Shown: positions 44,934 to 54,237, counted from the stretch's first letter. The stretch: DNA of 64,000 nucleotides from Alteromonas sp. RKMC-009 (GCF_003584565.2 NZ_CP031010.1:4712001-4776000), one strand, 5' to 3'. The notes: generated by a model not told the origin, from the sequence alone. A program made the numbers and translations.

Positions 44934-46229
44934 ATGAACGTACTAGTTATTGGCAGCGGTGGCCGTGAACACGCATTAGCGTGGAAAGCCGCACAATCTG
45001 ACTCTGTCTCCACTGTTTATGTTGCGCCGGGTAATGCAGGCACAGCCACTGAACCTAAGCTGAAAAACGTGAACATTGGTGTAACAGACATCGAAGGTTT
45101 GCTGGCGTTAGCCAAAGACACCGCGATTGACTTAACCATTGTCGGCCCTGAAGCGCCGCTGGTTGAAGGTGTTGTTGACGCGTTTCAGGCTGCCGGTCAG
45201 ATGATTTTCGGACCGACACAAGCTGCGGCACAACTGGAAGGTTCCAAAGCGTTTACTAAAGATTTCTTAGCCCGCCATGCCATTCCTACAGCGGAATACC
45301 AGAACTTCACTGAAATCGATCCTGCTATCGCCTATGTGCGTGAAAAAGGCGCACCGATTGTCGTGAAGGCTGACGGTCTGGCCGCCGGTAAAGGTGTAAT
45401 CGTTGCGATGACGTTACAGGAAGCTGAAGATGCCATCCGTGACATGCTTGCAGGTAACGCATTTGGTGACGCCGGCAGCCGCGTGGTAATCGAAGAGTTT
45501 CTTGATGGTGAAGAAGCCTCTTTCATCGTGATGGTAGACGGTAAAAATGTTGTGCCTTTCGCCACCAGCCAGGATCACAAACGTGCAGGTAACGGCGACT
45601 CTGGTCTGAACACCGGCGGTATGGGTGCATACTCACCGGCTCCGGTTGTGACGCAGGAAATCCATAACCGCGTAATGAAGGAAGTCATCATGCCTACCGT
45701 TGAAGGTATGGCAAGTGAAGGGAATCCTTACACAGGCTTCCTGTATGCAGGCCTGATGATCATGGCAGACGGTACGCCAAAGGTTATCGAATACAACTGC
45801 CGTTTCGGCGATCCTGAAACCCAGCCTATCATGATGCGTTTGCAGTCTGATTTGGTGGCAATGTGCCAACTGGCCTGTAAAGGCGAACTGGCCGGCAAAA
45901 CCATTGATTTTGATGAGCGCGCCGCGGTTGGTGTTGTACTGGCTGCAGGGGGTTACCCTGGCAGTTACGACAAAGGTGATGTCATTGAAGGGCTGGATAA
46001 AGCTGCTGCTCACGAAGGCAAGGTTTTCCATGCCGGCACGGCCATGAAAGACGGTAAGGTAGTGACTGCTGGCGGTCGTGTACTGTGTGCCACTGCACTG
46101 GGCAACAATGTTACCGAAGCACAACAGAAAGCCTATGAATTACTGAATACCATCAGTTGGAAAGATGTGTATTTCAGAACAGATATCGCATACCGCGCTA
46201 TCGCCCGTGAAGCAAGCGGTCAGGCATAA
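44934..46229 (+). CDS. purD: Phosphoribosylamine-glycine ligase (GARS)
   Basis: A 431-residue ATP-grasp enzyme that makes glycinamide ribonucleotide in purine synthesis. The N-terminus MNVLVIGSGGREHALAWKA, the block VVKADGLAAGKGVIVA, the family signature RFGDPETQPIMMRL and the closing TDIAYRAIA are standard. The ATG at 44934 is preferred over a TTG one codon earlier. It lies 19 bases after the exported methyltransferase-like gene and is followed by a terminator. Confidence 0.97.
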   Translation: MNVLVIGSGGREHALAWKAAQSDSVSTVYVAPGNAGTATEPKLKNVNIGVTDIEGLLALAKDTAIDLTIVGPEAPLVEGVVDAFQAAGQMIFGPTQAAAQLEGSKAFTKDFLARHAIPTAEYQNFTEIDPAIAYVREKGAPIVVKADGLAAGKGVIVAMTLQEAEDAIRDMLAGNAFGDAGSRVVIEEFLDGEEASFIVMVDGKNVVPFATSQDHKRAGNGDSGLNTGGMGAYSPAPVVTQEIHNRVMKEVIMPTVEGMASEGNPYTGFLYAGLMIMADGTPKVIEYNCRFGDPETQPIMMRLQSDLVAMCQLACKGELAGKTIDFDERAAVGVVLAAGGYPGSYDKGDVIEGLDKAAAHEGKVFHAGTAMKDGKVVTAGGRVLCATALGNNVTEAQQKAYELLNTISWKDVYFRTDIAYRAIAREASGQA

Positions 46230-46235
46230 TCCGGT

Positions 46236-46262
46236 AAGGGCGCTGCGGCGCCCTTTCTTTTT
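46236..46262 (+). terminator. Rho-independent terminator of purD
   Basis: AAGGGCGC-TGCG-GCGCCCTT is followed by a T-rich tail, 6 bases after the purD stop. Confidence 0.92.
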
Positions 46263-46423
46263 ATCTTTTCTTCCCGTTCCTCCAAAGAAAGACCTTATTC
46301 TCTGGTCGTAACCCGACAGTCCCGGAAATTTCCCCGTTATATACGACTAAAGCACGGTGTGCCCGCCGGCACTTTCCAATTAGTCTTACAGGTCTGTACA
46401 AAAACGCTTCAAGATAGTCAGAT

Positions 46424-46816
46424 ATGGCGAAATTTATCGAGCAAATTGAAAAACTGTTGCTGATCCTCATTATGCTGGCGACGCTGGTTGCAGTGGGCGA
46501 TGAAATCATGCACATGTTTCATCAGCGTAAGGTTGAACTGTCAGATCTGCTGCTATTGTTTATCTACGCCGAAGTCATCGGCATGCTGGCCGCGTACTAT
46601 AACAGCAGCCGGATTCCGGTTACGTTGCCACTGATCATCGCCATGACAGCGCTCAGCCGCATGATTATTTTGCAAAGCAAAGAGCTGGATAAAATTGTGC
46701 TTCTTTATGAGTCCAGCAGTATCTTGTTGCTCAGTATTGCCGCAGTGATCATGAGTCTGAAAGATAAAATCAGTTTGGAGAAACTGAAAAACCGGCATCT
46801 GAATCCTCCCGGTTAA
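46424..46816 (+). CDS. psiE: Phosphate-starvation-inducible PsiE family protein
   Basis: A 130-residue inner-membrane protein with four hydrophobic helices (LLLILIMLATLVAVGDEIM, LLLLFIYAEVIGMLAAYY, VTLPLIIAMTALSRMII, SSILLLSIAAVIMSL). The block ELSDLLLLFIYAEVIGML is typical of PsiE. In E. coli its gene is induced by phosphate starvation; no convincing PHO box lies upstream here. The biochemical function is unknown. It is monocistronic between the purD terminator and a hairpin. Confidence 0.85.
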   Translation: MAKFIEQIEKLLLILIMLATLVAVGDEIMHMFHQRKVELSDLLLLFIYAEVIGMLAAYYNSSRIPVTLPLIIAMTALSRMIILQSKELDKIVLLYESSSILLLSIAAVIMSLKDKISLEKLKNRHLNPPG

Positions 46817-46831
46817 CGGCGTACAAAGCAC

Positions 46832-46849
46832 GCCCGGCAATGGCCGGGC
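46832..46849 (+). terminator. Hairpin after psiE
   Basis: GCCCGGC-AATG-GCCGGGC is a perfect 7-bp GC stem 16 bases after the psiE stop. There is no U tract on either strand, so it may be a Rho-assisted terminator or an RNA-stabilising stem. Confidence 0.4.
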
Positions 46850-46964
46850 ACTATAAATCAGGTGAATTTCGAACCCGTTGCGGACTTATTCTGCAACATA
46901 GTTCCCCTTGATTCTTCCGTGCTGCCAGCTTATAACAGAAGTCCGGTATTCCTATTCTGTGATT

Positions 46965-47867
46965 ATGTCAGCTAAACATCCGATTATTGCCATCACCGGT
47001 TCTTCCGGCGCAGGCACCACAACAACGACAAATGCGATCACGCACATCTTCCGTAACCTGAATGTCAATGCGGCAGTGGTTGGCGGTGACAGCTTCCATC
47101 GTTTTACCCGTCCGGAAATGGAGGTGGAGATCCGCAAAGCGCAGGAACAGGGCCGCCATATCAGTTACTTCGGCCCCCGCGCCAACGATTTTGAGTTACT
47201 CGAAACCCTGTTTAAAGAATACGGACAAACCGGCACCGGCCAATTCCGCCAGTATCTGCACACCTTCGATGAAGCAGTACCCTTTAACCAGATGCCGGGC
47301 ACATTCACGCCCTGGCAGGCGCTGCCGGAAAACACTGACTTACTGTTCTATGAAGGTCTGCACGGTGGTGTTGCCACCGAAGAAAATGACGTGGCGAGCC
47401 ATGTGGATTTGCTGGTAGGCATGGTACCGATTGTAAATTTGGAGTGGATCCAGAAAATTGTCCGCGATACCACTGACCGGGGACATTCCCGTGAAGCGGT
47501 GATGAGCAGTATTGTGCGCGGACTGGACGATTATTTTCAGTACATCACACCGCAGTTTTCCCGCACTCACGTTAATTTCCAGCGTGTTCCCACTGTCGAC
47601 ACTTCTAATCCGTTCAGTGCCAGAGAGATCCCTACCCAGGATGAAAGTTTTGTCGTCGTACGATTCCGCCGTGAAATGAAAAACGTTGATTATCCGTATC
47701 TGCTGCAAATGATCGACGGCGCCTTTATGTCCCGCATTAACACCCTGGTGGTACCGGGTGGAAAAATGGGTCTGGCGATGGAATTAATCCTCACACCGCT
47801 GATTGAAGATATTCTTGATCAGAAGCGACGGGCAGGCAGTCAGATGGATTGGGTGAGCGAGCAGTAA
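46965..47867 (+). CDS. prkB: PrkB-type phosphoribulokinase-like protein
   Basis: A 300-residue P-loop kinase of the phosphoribulokinase/uridine-kinase family, very close in pattern to E. coli PrkB. Segments are HPIIAITGSSGAGTTTTTNA, GDSFHRFTRPEMEVEIRKA, GRHISYFGPRANDFELLE, FYEGLHGGV, NLEWIQKIVRDTTDRGHSRE and VPGGKMGLAMEL. The P-loop has Thr where kinases normally carry Lys, a feature shared with PrkB. No RuBisCO or Calvin-cycle genes are present, so the physiological substrate is open. The ATG at 46965 is chosen over an upstream alternative because MSAKHP matches the family N-terminus. Confidence 0.9.
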   Translation: MSAKHPIIAITGSSGAGTTTTTNAITHIFRNLNVNAAVVGGDSFHRFTRPEMEVEIRKAQEQGRHISYFGPRANDFELLETLFKEYGQTGTGQFRQYLHTFDEAVPFNQMPGTFTPWQALPENTDLLFYEGLHGGVATEENDVASHVDLLVGMVPIVNLEWIQKIVRDTTDRGHSREAVMSSIVRGLDDYFQYITPQFSRTHVNFQRVPTVDTSNPFSAREIPTQDESFVVVRFRREMKNVDYPYLLQMIDGAFMSRINTLVVPGGKMGLAMELILTPLIEDILDQKRRAGSQMDWVSEQ

Positions 47868-47993
47868 GCAATTCGTACATAGCCGTTAACAGCCCGTTTT
47901 CATTGTGTTTTCATCATTCAAATGCATAACGGATATAACTGATTTTCCGCGGTTTACAACGCACCGGGCGTTCAGCCGCGGGCCCTGAAAACG

Positions 47994-47999
47994 TATAAT
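47994..47999 (+). promoter_or_regulatory. Consensus -10 element just upstream of nhaD
   Basis: A perfect TATAAT lies 30 bases before the nhaD ATG, with a poor -35 (TTCAGC at 47971, 17-base spacer). If used, transcription would start near 48006 and give a very short leader. Confidence 0.4.
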
Positions 48000-48024
48000 T
48001 TACCCCTTACAATTTGGGGGTAAA
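47999..48024 (+). promoter_or_regulatory. Hairpin that covers the nhaD ribosome-binding site
   Basis: TTTACCCC (47999-48006) pairs perfectly with GGGGTAAA (48017-48024) around a ten-base loop. The right arm contains the G-rich ribosome-binding site of nhaD, whose ATG is at 48029. Folding would block translation of transcripts that begin upstream. Confidence 0.5.
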
Positions 48025-48028
48025 AACC

Positions 48029-49276
48029 ATGCTGGATTATGTACTCATCGGCATAGCTGTACTGGCGTTACTTGGCGTCGTTTTCGAAGAAGTCATTCAC
48101 GTAAACAAAGCCAAAACGACGCTTTTTCTCGGAACACTTGCCTGGATCCTTCTTTTTATAAACGCTAACCGCGGGCCCGGTTTAGAAGAGCTCAACGAAC
48201 ACCTTACTGAAAACATCAGCGAAATCTCCACCCTGTGGCTGTTCCTCGTTGCTGCCATGACCTTTGTTGCTTACCTTAACCGTAAAGGCATGATTGAGAA
48301 TATGCTCAATATCATCATGCCAGCCAAAATTACGCTGCGAAAGCTTATCTTCTTCACCGCCATCTTCAGTTTCTGTTTCTCTTCTCTGGCAGACAACATC
48401 ACCGCCACTCTGGTGTCCATAGCCATGGTACTGTCACTGGGATTACCGTTTAACCAGACCATGCGCTTTGCGGTACTGGTGGTATTCGCGGTGAACTCCG
48501 GCGGCGTGTCACTCATCACCGGCGATGTAACCACTCTGATGATTTTCCTCGACGGCAAGGTTACTATCACGCAGTTGCTGCTGCTCATCATTCCGTCCCT
48601 TTCCGCCGTACTATTCCTGGCAATGATGCTGAGTATTGGTATGAACGGCACCGTAAAGATAAAGAAAACCCGTCATGATATGCGTTCCGTTGACTATGTC
48701 ATTGCCGGTATATTCTTATCCACCATCATACTGACTCTGGTTGCCAACGTGCTGTTTGCCATTCCGCCGATGCTGTGTTTCCTGGCCGGTATGGCTGTCA
48801 TGTTCCTGGTCGCGACCTTCATGGGTGAAGAGAAGTATCATGATCCGATCCTGGACTACATCCGCCTCATTGAGTTCGACACCCTGCTGTTTTTCCTCGG
48901 TGTATTGTTGCTGGTTGGTATGCTGGACCATATCCACGCACTGGGTGCATTGCTCGAGGTGTACAACATCTTCCCGTCAACCGGCGCAAACTTCATCATG
49001 GGCGTGCTGTCTTCAATGATTGATAACGTGCCACTGACAGCCGCACTGCTGAAAGCTGATATATCCATGTCTACCGCAGAGTGGATGGCGTTTACCTATG
49101 CCGTAGGCGTAGGGGGTTCACTGCTGATCATCGGCTCTTCGGCGGGGATTGTCACCATGAGTAAAGTGAAGGGTCTGACCTTCGCTAAGTACGGCAAATT
49201 CGTCTTGCTGTTGTTGCTGGCTTACTCTTTCGGTTTTGCCATGGTTCTGCTGATGGCGGACCTGGTACTCGGCTGA
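48029..49276 (+). CDS. nhaD: Na+/H+ antiporter NhaD
   Basis: A 415-residue inner-membrane antiporter that expels Na+ in exchange for H+. It has about eleven to twelve hydrophobic helices with NhaD/ArsB-type landmarks: VFEEVIHVNKAKTTLFLGTL, FCFSSLADNITATLVSIAM, FAVNSGGVSLITGDVTTLM and SSMIDNVPLTAALLKADI. The polar Asn/Asp residues in mid-helix are likely ion ligands. The ATG at 48029 follows the GGGGG site. Neighbours are ompR-envZ downstream and, further on, a second antiporter (NhaC). Confidence 0.92.
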   Translation: MLDYVLIGIAVLALLGVVFEEVIHVNKAKTTLFLGTLAWILLFINANRGPGLEELNEHLTENISEISTLWLFLVAAMTFVAYLNRKGMIENMLNIIMPAKITLRKLIFFTAIFSFCFSSLADNITATLVSIAMVLSLGLPFNQTMRFAVLVVFAVNSGGVSLITGDVTTLMIFLDGKVTITQLLLLIIPSLSAVLFLAMMLSIGMNGTVKIKKTRHDMRSVDYVIAGIFLSTIILTLVANVLFAIPPMLCFLAGMAVMFLVATFMGEEKYHDPILDYIRLIEFDTLLFFLGVLLLVGMLDHIHALGALLEVYNIFPSTGANFIMGVLSSMIDNVPLTAALLKADISMSTAEWMAFTYAVGVGGSLLIIGSSAGIVTMSKVKGLTFAKYGKFVLLLLLAYSFGFAMVLLMADLVLG

Positions 49277-49363
49277 CATCATTTGTAACATTCCACGGAC
49301 ATTCGCAACATCTCTGTGCTTTTGTCCGTTACCTGAAGTGGTTATAGTTAAGGTAACTTAAGA

Positions 49364-49400
49364 CAGTACCCGCCGTTTTGCGCGGCGTACTGCTTTTTAT
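49364..49400 (+). terminator. Probable terminator between nhaD and ompR
   Basis: CAGTAC and GTACTG form the outer stem, with GCCG/CGGC inside it after a two-base bulge, followed by CTTTTTATT. It lies 88 bases after the nhaD stop and 37 before ompR. Confidence 0.7.
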
Positions 49401-49436
49401 TACCGGTTACACAGCCACTGTTCAGGAATAACAACC

Positions 49437-50159
49437 ATGGGTCAGGAAACGTCCAAAATACTTGTTGTCGATGATGATATGCGCCTTCGCAGCCTGCTGG
49501 AGCGTTATCTTGTTGAACAGGGCTTCCAGGTGCGCAGCGCAGCTAATGCAGAGCAAATGGACCGCCTGCTTGAGCGCGAGAACTTCCATCTGATGGTTCT
49601 GGACCTGATGCTGCCGGGTGAAGATGGTTTATCTATCTGCCGGCGCATGCGACAGGCAGAGAACGACATGCCCATCATCATGCTGACAGCCAAGGGTGAC
49701 GAAGTCGACCGCATTATCGGCCTTGAAATGGGCGCCGATGACTACCTGCCCAAGCCGTTTAATCCCCGCGAACTGCTGGCCCGTGCTAAAGCCGTATTAC
49801 GACGCAAAACCACAGAAGCGCCCGGCGCACCGTCCAGAGACGAGCAGATTGTTGAGTTCGGTGATTACAGCCTGAACCTCGCTACCCGCGAAATGACAGC
49901 CGCAGGCAAGCCGCTGTCGTTAACCAGCGGCGAATTTGCCGTGCTTAAATCACTGGTCACCCACCCCAGAGAACCGCTTTCCAGAGACAAACTGATGAAC
50001 CTGGCCCGTGGCCGTGATTACAGCGCGCTGGAACGGAGTATCGACGTGCAGGTTTCCCGTCTGCGCCGCATGCTGGAGAAAGACCCGGCAAGCCCGCGCT
50101 ATATTCAGACAGTATGGGGCCTTGGCTACGTGTTTGTGCCGGATGGTGGCGCTGCATAA
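49437..50159 (+). CDS. ompR: Osmolarity response regulator OmpR
   Basis: A 240-residue response regulator. The receiver domain has VVDDDMRLRSLLERYL, the phospho-acceptor Asp56 in MVLDLMLPGEDGL and the conserved Lys in MLTAKGDEVD. The C-terminal winged helix contains LTSGEFAVLKSLVTHPREPL, RSIDVQVSRLRRMLE and the ending TVWGLGYVFVP. AGGAAT precedes the ATG. envZ follows after 15 bases. The pair controls porin and osmotic genes in enteric bacteria; targets here are unknown. Confidence 0.95.
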   Translation: MGQETSKILVVDDDMRLRSLLERYLVEQGFQVRSAANAEQMDRLLERENFHLMVLDLMLPGEDGLSICRRMRQAENDMPIIMLTAKGDEVDRIIGLEMGADDYLPKPFNPRELLARAKAVLRRKTTEAPGAPSRDEQIVEFGDYSLNLATREMTAAGKPLSLTSGEFAVLKSLVTHPREPLSRDKLMNLARGRDYSALERSIDVQVSRLRRMLEKDPASPRYIQTVWGLGYVFVPDGGAA

Positions 50160-50174
50160 GATGATGTTCCTGGC

Positions 50175-51491
50175 GTGAGGCTGCTTCCTAAAAGTGCATT
50201 CGGACAAACCGTACTGCTGATCGGCGTACTGCTGCTGATCAATCAGGTGGTGTCCTATCTGTCAGTCACCTACTATTTCGTGCGTCCTACCACCCAGCAG
50301 ATCAGCAGCTTGCTGGCAACGCAGGTACAAAGCGTGCAGTCGCAGGGGCTGATGAGCGCGCCTCTTGAGCAACGGCTGGCCTATGCAAAACAAACCAAAG
50401 TCGAAATTATGACCACGGAGCAGGCGCTGCAGCAGGGCCTGCGTGATGCCACCCACTATAATTTTATGTCTTCGCAGGTATCTTCCCAAATTGGTGTCAA
50501 AGCAGATGTGCGGATCAGTACAGCTGAAACCGCCGTTGGCAGCGAGCCTTACCGGGTGTGGATATCTCTCAGTACGCGACCGAACATCTGGGTCAGTATT
50601 CCTCTGATAGGCGGTAACGACGCCCATATTTCACCGCCCCCCACCATGTATCTGATGGTAATCGGTATTTTGAGTGTTACCGGCGGCTGGTGGTTTGTAC
50701 GCCATCTTAACCGGCCGCTTCAGGCCCTGCAGCAGGCCGCATTGCAGGTCGGCAGAGGACAGTTTCCGCCCCCGCTGAAAGAACAGGGCAGCAGCGAAAT
50801 GCGGGAAGTGACCCGCGCATTCAACCGCATGAATCAGGGTATAAAGCAGCTGGAGGATGAGCGGACATTAATGACTGCCGGTATTTCTCACGATTTACGT
50901 ACCCCGCTTACCCGAATCAGGCTGGCTTCGGAAATGCTGCCGGAAGAAAGTGAGTGGGTGCGTGACGGCATCAATGAAGACATCGAAGATATGAATGCCA
51001 TTATCGATCAGTTCATTGAATACGCCCGCTTTGACCGTACCGGCGAATGGGAAAATGCCAATCTGAATACGCTTATCGGTGATATGGTAAGGGTGCATGA
51101 GCGTTACGAAAGCCATCATATCACCCTGAAACTGACCTCTCTGCCGGATACGCCGGTACGCACGGTAGCCATCAAACGGGTACTGGATAACCTGATAGAA
51201 AATGCCTTCCGCTACGGCGGTGACAAAATTTCGATAAGTACCTTCTTTGACCGCACGAAACAACGGGTGTATTGCCGCATCCGCGACTTCGGCCCGGGCA
51301 TCCCTGACAACGAGCTGGATAACGCTTTTATGCCGTTCAAACAGGGAGATAAAGCAAGGGGCAGTCTGGGCTCAGGTCTGGGACTGGCTATCACCCGTAA
51401 AATTATCAATATGCACTTCGGCAACATCACACTCAGGAATCACCCTGAAGGTGGCCTGGTAGCGGAATTCTGGCTACCCGGCGCTCACTAG
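50175..51491 (+). CDS. envZ: Osmosensor histidine kinase EnvZ
   Basis: A 438-residue sensor kinase, partner of OmpR. TM1 is at about 10-35, the periplasmic domain at 36-155, TM2 at about 156-175 ([17 protein letters not shown]), then HAMP. The H-box [18 protein letters not shown] has the phospho-acceptor His239. [19 protein letters not shown] and [12 protein letters not shown] form the ATP-binding site. The start is a GTG at 50175, 15 bases after ompR. Confidence 0.95.
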   Translation: MRLLPKSAFGQTVLLIGVLLLINQVVSYLSVTYYFVRPTTQQISSLLATQVQSVQSQGLMSAPLEQRLAYAKQTKVEIMTTEQALQQGLRDATHYNFMSSQVSSQIGVKADVRISTAETAVGSEPYRVWISLSTRPNIWVSIPLIGGNDAHISPPPTMYLMVIGILSVTGGWWFVRHLNRPLQALQQAALQVGRGQFPPPLKEQGSSEMREVTRAFNRMNQGIKQLEDERTLMTAGISHDLRTPLTRIRLASEMLPEESEWVRDGINEDIEDMNAIIDQFIEYARFDRTGEWENANLNTLIGDMVRVHERYESHHITLKLTSLPDTPVRTVAIKRVLDNLIENAFRYGGDKISISTFFDRTKQRVYCRIRDFGPGIPDNELDNAFMPFKQGDKARGSLGSGLGLAITRKIINMHFGNITLRNHPEGGLVAEFWLPGAH

Positions 51492-51511
51492 CCTCCATTC
51501 AGGCATTACTG

Positions 51512-52678
51512 CTATACCTGCAGCTTAATCTGGCGGCTGTAATACCAGGTGGTGCTCCACAGCCATATGCTGGCAAGCGGGATGATCCAGAAGGCGATGT
51601 GAAGCCCCTGAAAACTGGCCCAGAATCCGGTGGCAAAAGAGGCTACCTGCACCCCGATAGCATTCCCAATCAACGAAATCCCTGACAAAACCGGACCTTT
51701 TGAAGGATCCACATTCATTGCCGCCGAAAGTACCAGAGGAAAGAGACCGCCTAATCCCAACCCGAGCAGGAAATTGAAGCTGCCAATAGTCACACTGCCT
51801 GCGGCAAGCTTAATACCGAAAGCACCGGTAAGGGTCATAGTAGCCAGAATCATCATTAACCGGTAAACACTGTAATAGCGCAGGAACCAGGAAAAAATCA
51901 GCCGGCTTAATGTCATACCGGCGGTGAAACACGCCAGGAGATTGCGGGCCTGTTCACCATCGTACCCATCGTTTTTTGCGTAACTGACAAACCAGTTCGC
52001 ATTACCGAACTCCACCGCCCCGTAGCCGAAACTCACCAGACACAGCAGCAAAAACACAGGCTGCCTGAGCATATCCATGTACTTCAGTGACGATTTCTTT
52101 TCTGCCGGTTTGCCTTTGCTTAGTTTTCTGTGCTGTCCGGCAATCATGAATGTGTAGGCCGACACGCAAAGCAGAAGGAAAGTCAGAAATTGCAGCGGCT
52201 TCTGCCACTCGTGAGAAAAGGTGTAGATCAGGGTCACGTAGAAAGACGCAGCGAACGTACCGAGGCTGAACATAAAGTCCATCACGCCCATCATGGCGAA
52301 CCGCTTCTCTGCGTACAACTGGGCTATGAGTGTGTGTCCGATGGTGATTACCGCAGAGCTCACCACACCGGTGAGAAACACCATCAGCAGCATCCCCTGC
52401 CAGACGGTCATCAGGGAGACCCCGAACACCAGCACCGCATCCACAGCACACAACCAGGCCAGCAGATAAAGAAAGTCGAATTTACTGACATATTTGCCGC
52501 CAAACAGAGCACCCAGCATCATGCCCAGTGAGAACAGCAGAAACAATGCTCCGCTGACGGTTTCACTCATTTCAAGATCGGCAGCAATCTCCGGCAGCAA
52601 AACGCCCCAGAGAATAAAAAGCATCCCGAACAGAAAAAATCCGCCAAATATGATCGCGGTAACCGGCCGGCGGCTCAC
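51512..52678 (-). CDS. MFS transporter
   Basis: A 388-residue major-facilitator protein with twelve predicted helices. Its general layout resembles FucP/TsgA-type MFS members: FGGFFLFGMLFILWGVLLPE at the start and FNFLLGLGLGGLFPLVLSAA after the central loop. The central loop is basic (HRKLSKGKPAEKKSSLK). The start at 52678 is a GTG five bases after AAGGAG; a GTG two codons earlier overlaps that site. Substrate is unknown. It is convergent with envZ and follows nhaC by 15 bases on the same strand, so the two probably form an operon. Confidence 0.82.
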   Translation of the reverse strand: MSRRPVTAIIFGGFFLFGMLFILWGVLLPEIAADLEMSETVSGALFLLFSLGMMLGALFGGKYVSKFDFLYLLAWLCAVDAVLVFGVSLMTVWQGMLLMVFLTGVVSSAVITIGHTLIAQLYAEKRFAMMGVMDFMFSLGTFAASFYVTLIYTFSHEWQKPLQFLTFLLLCVSAYTFMIAGQHRKLSKGKPAEKKSSLKYMDMLRQPVFLLLCLVSFGYGAVEFGNANWFVSYAKNDGYDGEQARNLLACFTAGMTLSRLIFSWFLRYYSVYRLMMILATMTLTGAFGIKLAAGSVTIGSFNFLLGLGLGGLFPLVLSAAMNVDPSKGPVLSGISLIGNAIGVQVASFATGFWASFQGLHIAFWIIPLASIWLWSTTWYYSRQIKLQV

Positions 52679-52693
52679 AGGCACTCCTTAACG

Positions 52694-54010
52694 TCAGACG
52701 TCAGGGCTACCGTTTTCTGTAACGAACTTAGGAATATTAAACGCAATGGCCAGTACACCAAACACAAACAATAACATGGGGTACCAACAATACATGGAAA
52801 CGGACAGCGGAGATAGCCCGCCTACAGCGGCGATTGTGAGGATTTGCGCACCATAGGGCACCAGCCCCTGAAAACTGCACGAGAACACGTCCAGAATACT
52901 GGCTGTACGACGGGGGTCAACGCCATATTGTTTATTCAGATCGCTGGCTATCGGACCGGCTGCCACGATAGAAATCGTGTTATTCGCCGTGGATAAATCC
53001 AGCAAACTGACAAGAGCCGCAATACTGTACTCTGCCCCCTGACGACTTTGCACACGCCGGGTTAGCACCTGAATCAGCCAGGTAATACCGCCGTAAGCAT
53101 GCATCAGACTGACAATACCACCGATTGTCAGAGCGATAACCGACAGATTCTGCATCCATCCCAGGCCGGTTTGTATACTTTGCCACATCCCCATAGGTGC
53201 GAAACTACCGGTGATAAGGCCGATAACCCCTGCGGATCCGATACCGATAGCAAGCACCAGTACCACATTCAAACCTGCCAGTGCGCAGGCAATAATGAGC
53301 ATGTAGGGCAGAATGCGGATGAGTTCGTAATCACCCTGCTGTAACGAACTGGTATCCGCCACGCTGACAAATGCCAGAATGATAATGGTGATCACAGAGG
53401 CCGGCAGGGTGATAAGCAGGTTAGCCTTAAATTTGTCGGTCAGCCTGACGCCCTGACTGCGGGTCGCCGCGATGGTGGTGTCTGACACAAAGGATAAGTT
53501 GTCACCAAACATGGCTCCGCCAACGACCACACCGGCCAGCAATGCCGGTGACACACCCAGGCCATCAGCCAGTCCGAGCCCGATAGGAGCCAGCGCCGTG
53601 ATAGTGCCGGTAGAGGTCCCCATGGAAAAAGAAATAAAACAACAGATGATAAACAGACCCGGCAATATCATGGGCGTTGGTATTACGCTTAACGCCAGGT
53701 TGACGGTGGCATCCCGCGCGCCGATATCGATGGTCAGCGAATAGAATGCGCCGGCGAGCAGAAATATCAGCACCAGCAGAATAATGTTCTTGTTGCCCGC
53801 CCCCTCGCAGAATTGCGCAATCTTCTCATTCAGAGTGAGCTTCTGACCCTTCGGGTTCAGCAGCAGGGCATATCCGGCGGCCAGGAAAAGGGCTACCAGA
53901 ACTGGCATAGCGGTAATGTCGTCGCTGATAATGCCGGCAATCAGCATAGTGACAACGAAAAACAATATAGGCGTTAGCCCCAGAAATTGGGCAGGTGCTG
54001 ACTTTTGCAC
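52694..54010 (-). CDS. nhaC: NhaC-family Na+/H+ antiporter
   Basis: A 438-residue membrane protein of the NhaC family, with about eleven helices. Landmarks are CCFISFSMGTSTGTITALAP, VVVGGAMFGDNLSFVSDTT, LLDLSTANNTISIVAAGPIA and FSCSFQGLVPYGAQILTIA. The start is a GTG at 54010 with GAGGT upstream. Substrates in this family are Na+/H+ or malate/lactate exchange, so the ion assignment is likely but not certain. It is followed by the MFS gene. Confidence 0.87.
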   Translation of the reverse strand: MQKSAPAQFLGLTPILFFVVTMLIAGIISDDITAMPVLVALFLAAGYALLLNPKGQKLTLNEKIAQFCEGAGNKNIILLVLIFLLAGAFYSLTIDIGARDATVNLALSVIPTPMILPGLFIICCFISFSMGTSTGTITALAPIGLGLADGLGVSPALLAGVVVGGAMFGDNLSFVSDTTIAATRSQGVRLTDKFKANLLITLPASVITIIILAFVSVADTSSLQQGDYELIRILPYMLIIACALAGLNVVLVLAIGIGSAGVIGLITGSFAPMGMWQSIQTGLGWMQNLSVIALTIGGIVSLMHAYGGITWLIQVLTRRVQSRQGAEYSIAALVSLLDLSTANNTISIVAAGPIASDLNKQYGVDPRRTASILDVFSCSFQGLVPYGAQILTIAAVGGLSPLSVSMYCWYPMLLFVFGVLAIAFNIPKFVTENGSPDV

Positions 54011-54140
54011 GGGACCTCGTTGATTGTGCAGATGAATCCGGAAAAGATTTTATCGTAAACACGCTATCCGGGTGAACGTTAAACAGCAGTAAAACAGATA
54101 CTTTAGCCTATATTATTTCACGCTATCTTATGTAATCCTT

Positions 54141-54169
54141 CTGTATGACGATTTTCATCCGTCATACAG
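54141..54169. promoter_or_regulatory. Perfect 10-bp inverted repeat between nhaC and a secreted-protein gene
   Basis: CTGTATGACG and CGTCATACAG are exact inverted copies separated by nine bases, located 131 bases upstream of nhaC and 69 bases upstream of the divergent small gene. No U tract follows, so an operator or RNA stem is more likely than a terminator. Confidence 0.45.
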
Positions 54170-54237
54170 GCGAGCGGTAACCGGCATGGAGATACCCGGC
54201 TGGCACTGCACACAAGGAACAGAAGAAAAGGTGTAAT

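Noticed and set aside
46385..46402. Possible PHO box upstream of psiE (CTTACA and CTGTAC)
   Set aside because: The half-sites are 9 bases apart instead of 11 and each has mismatches.
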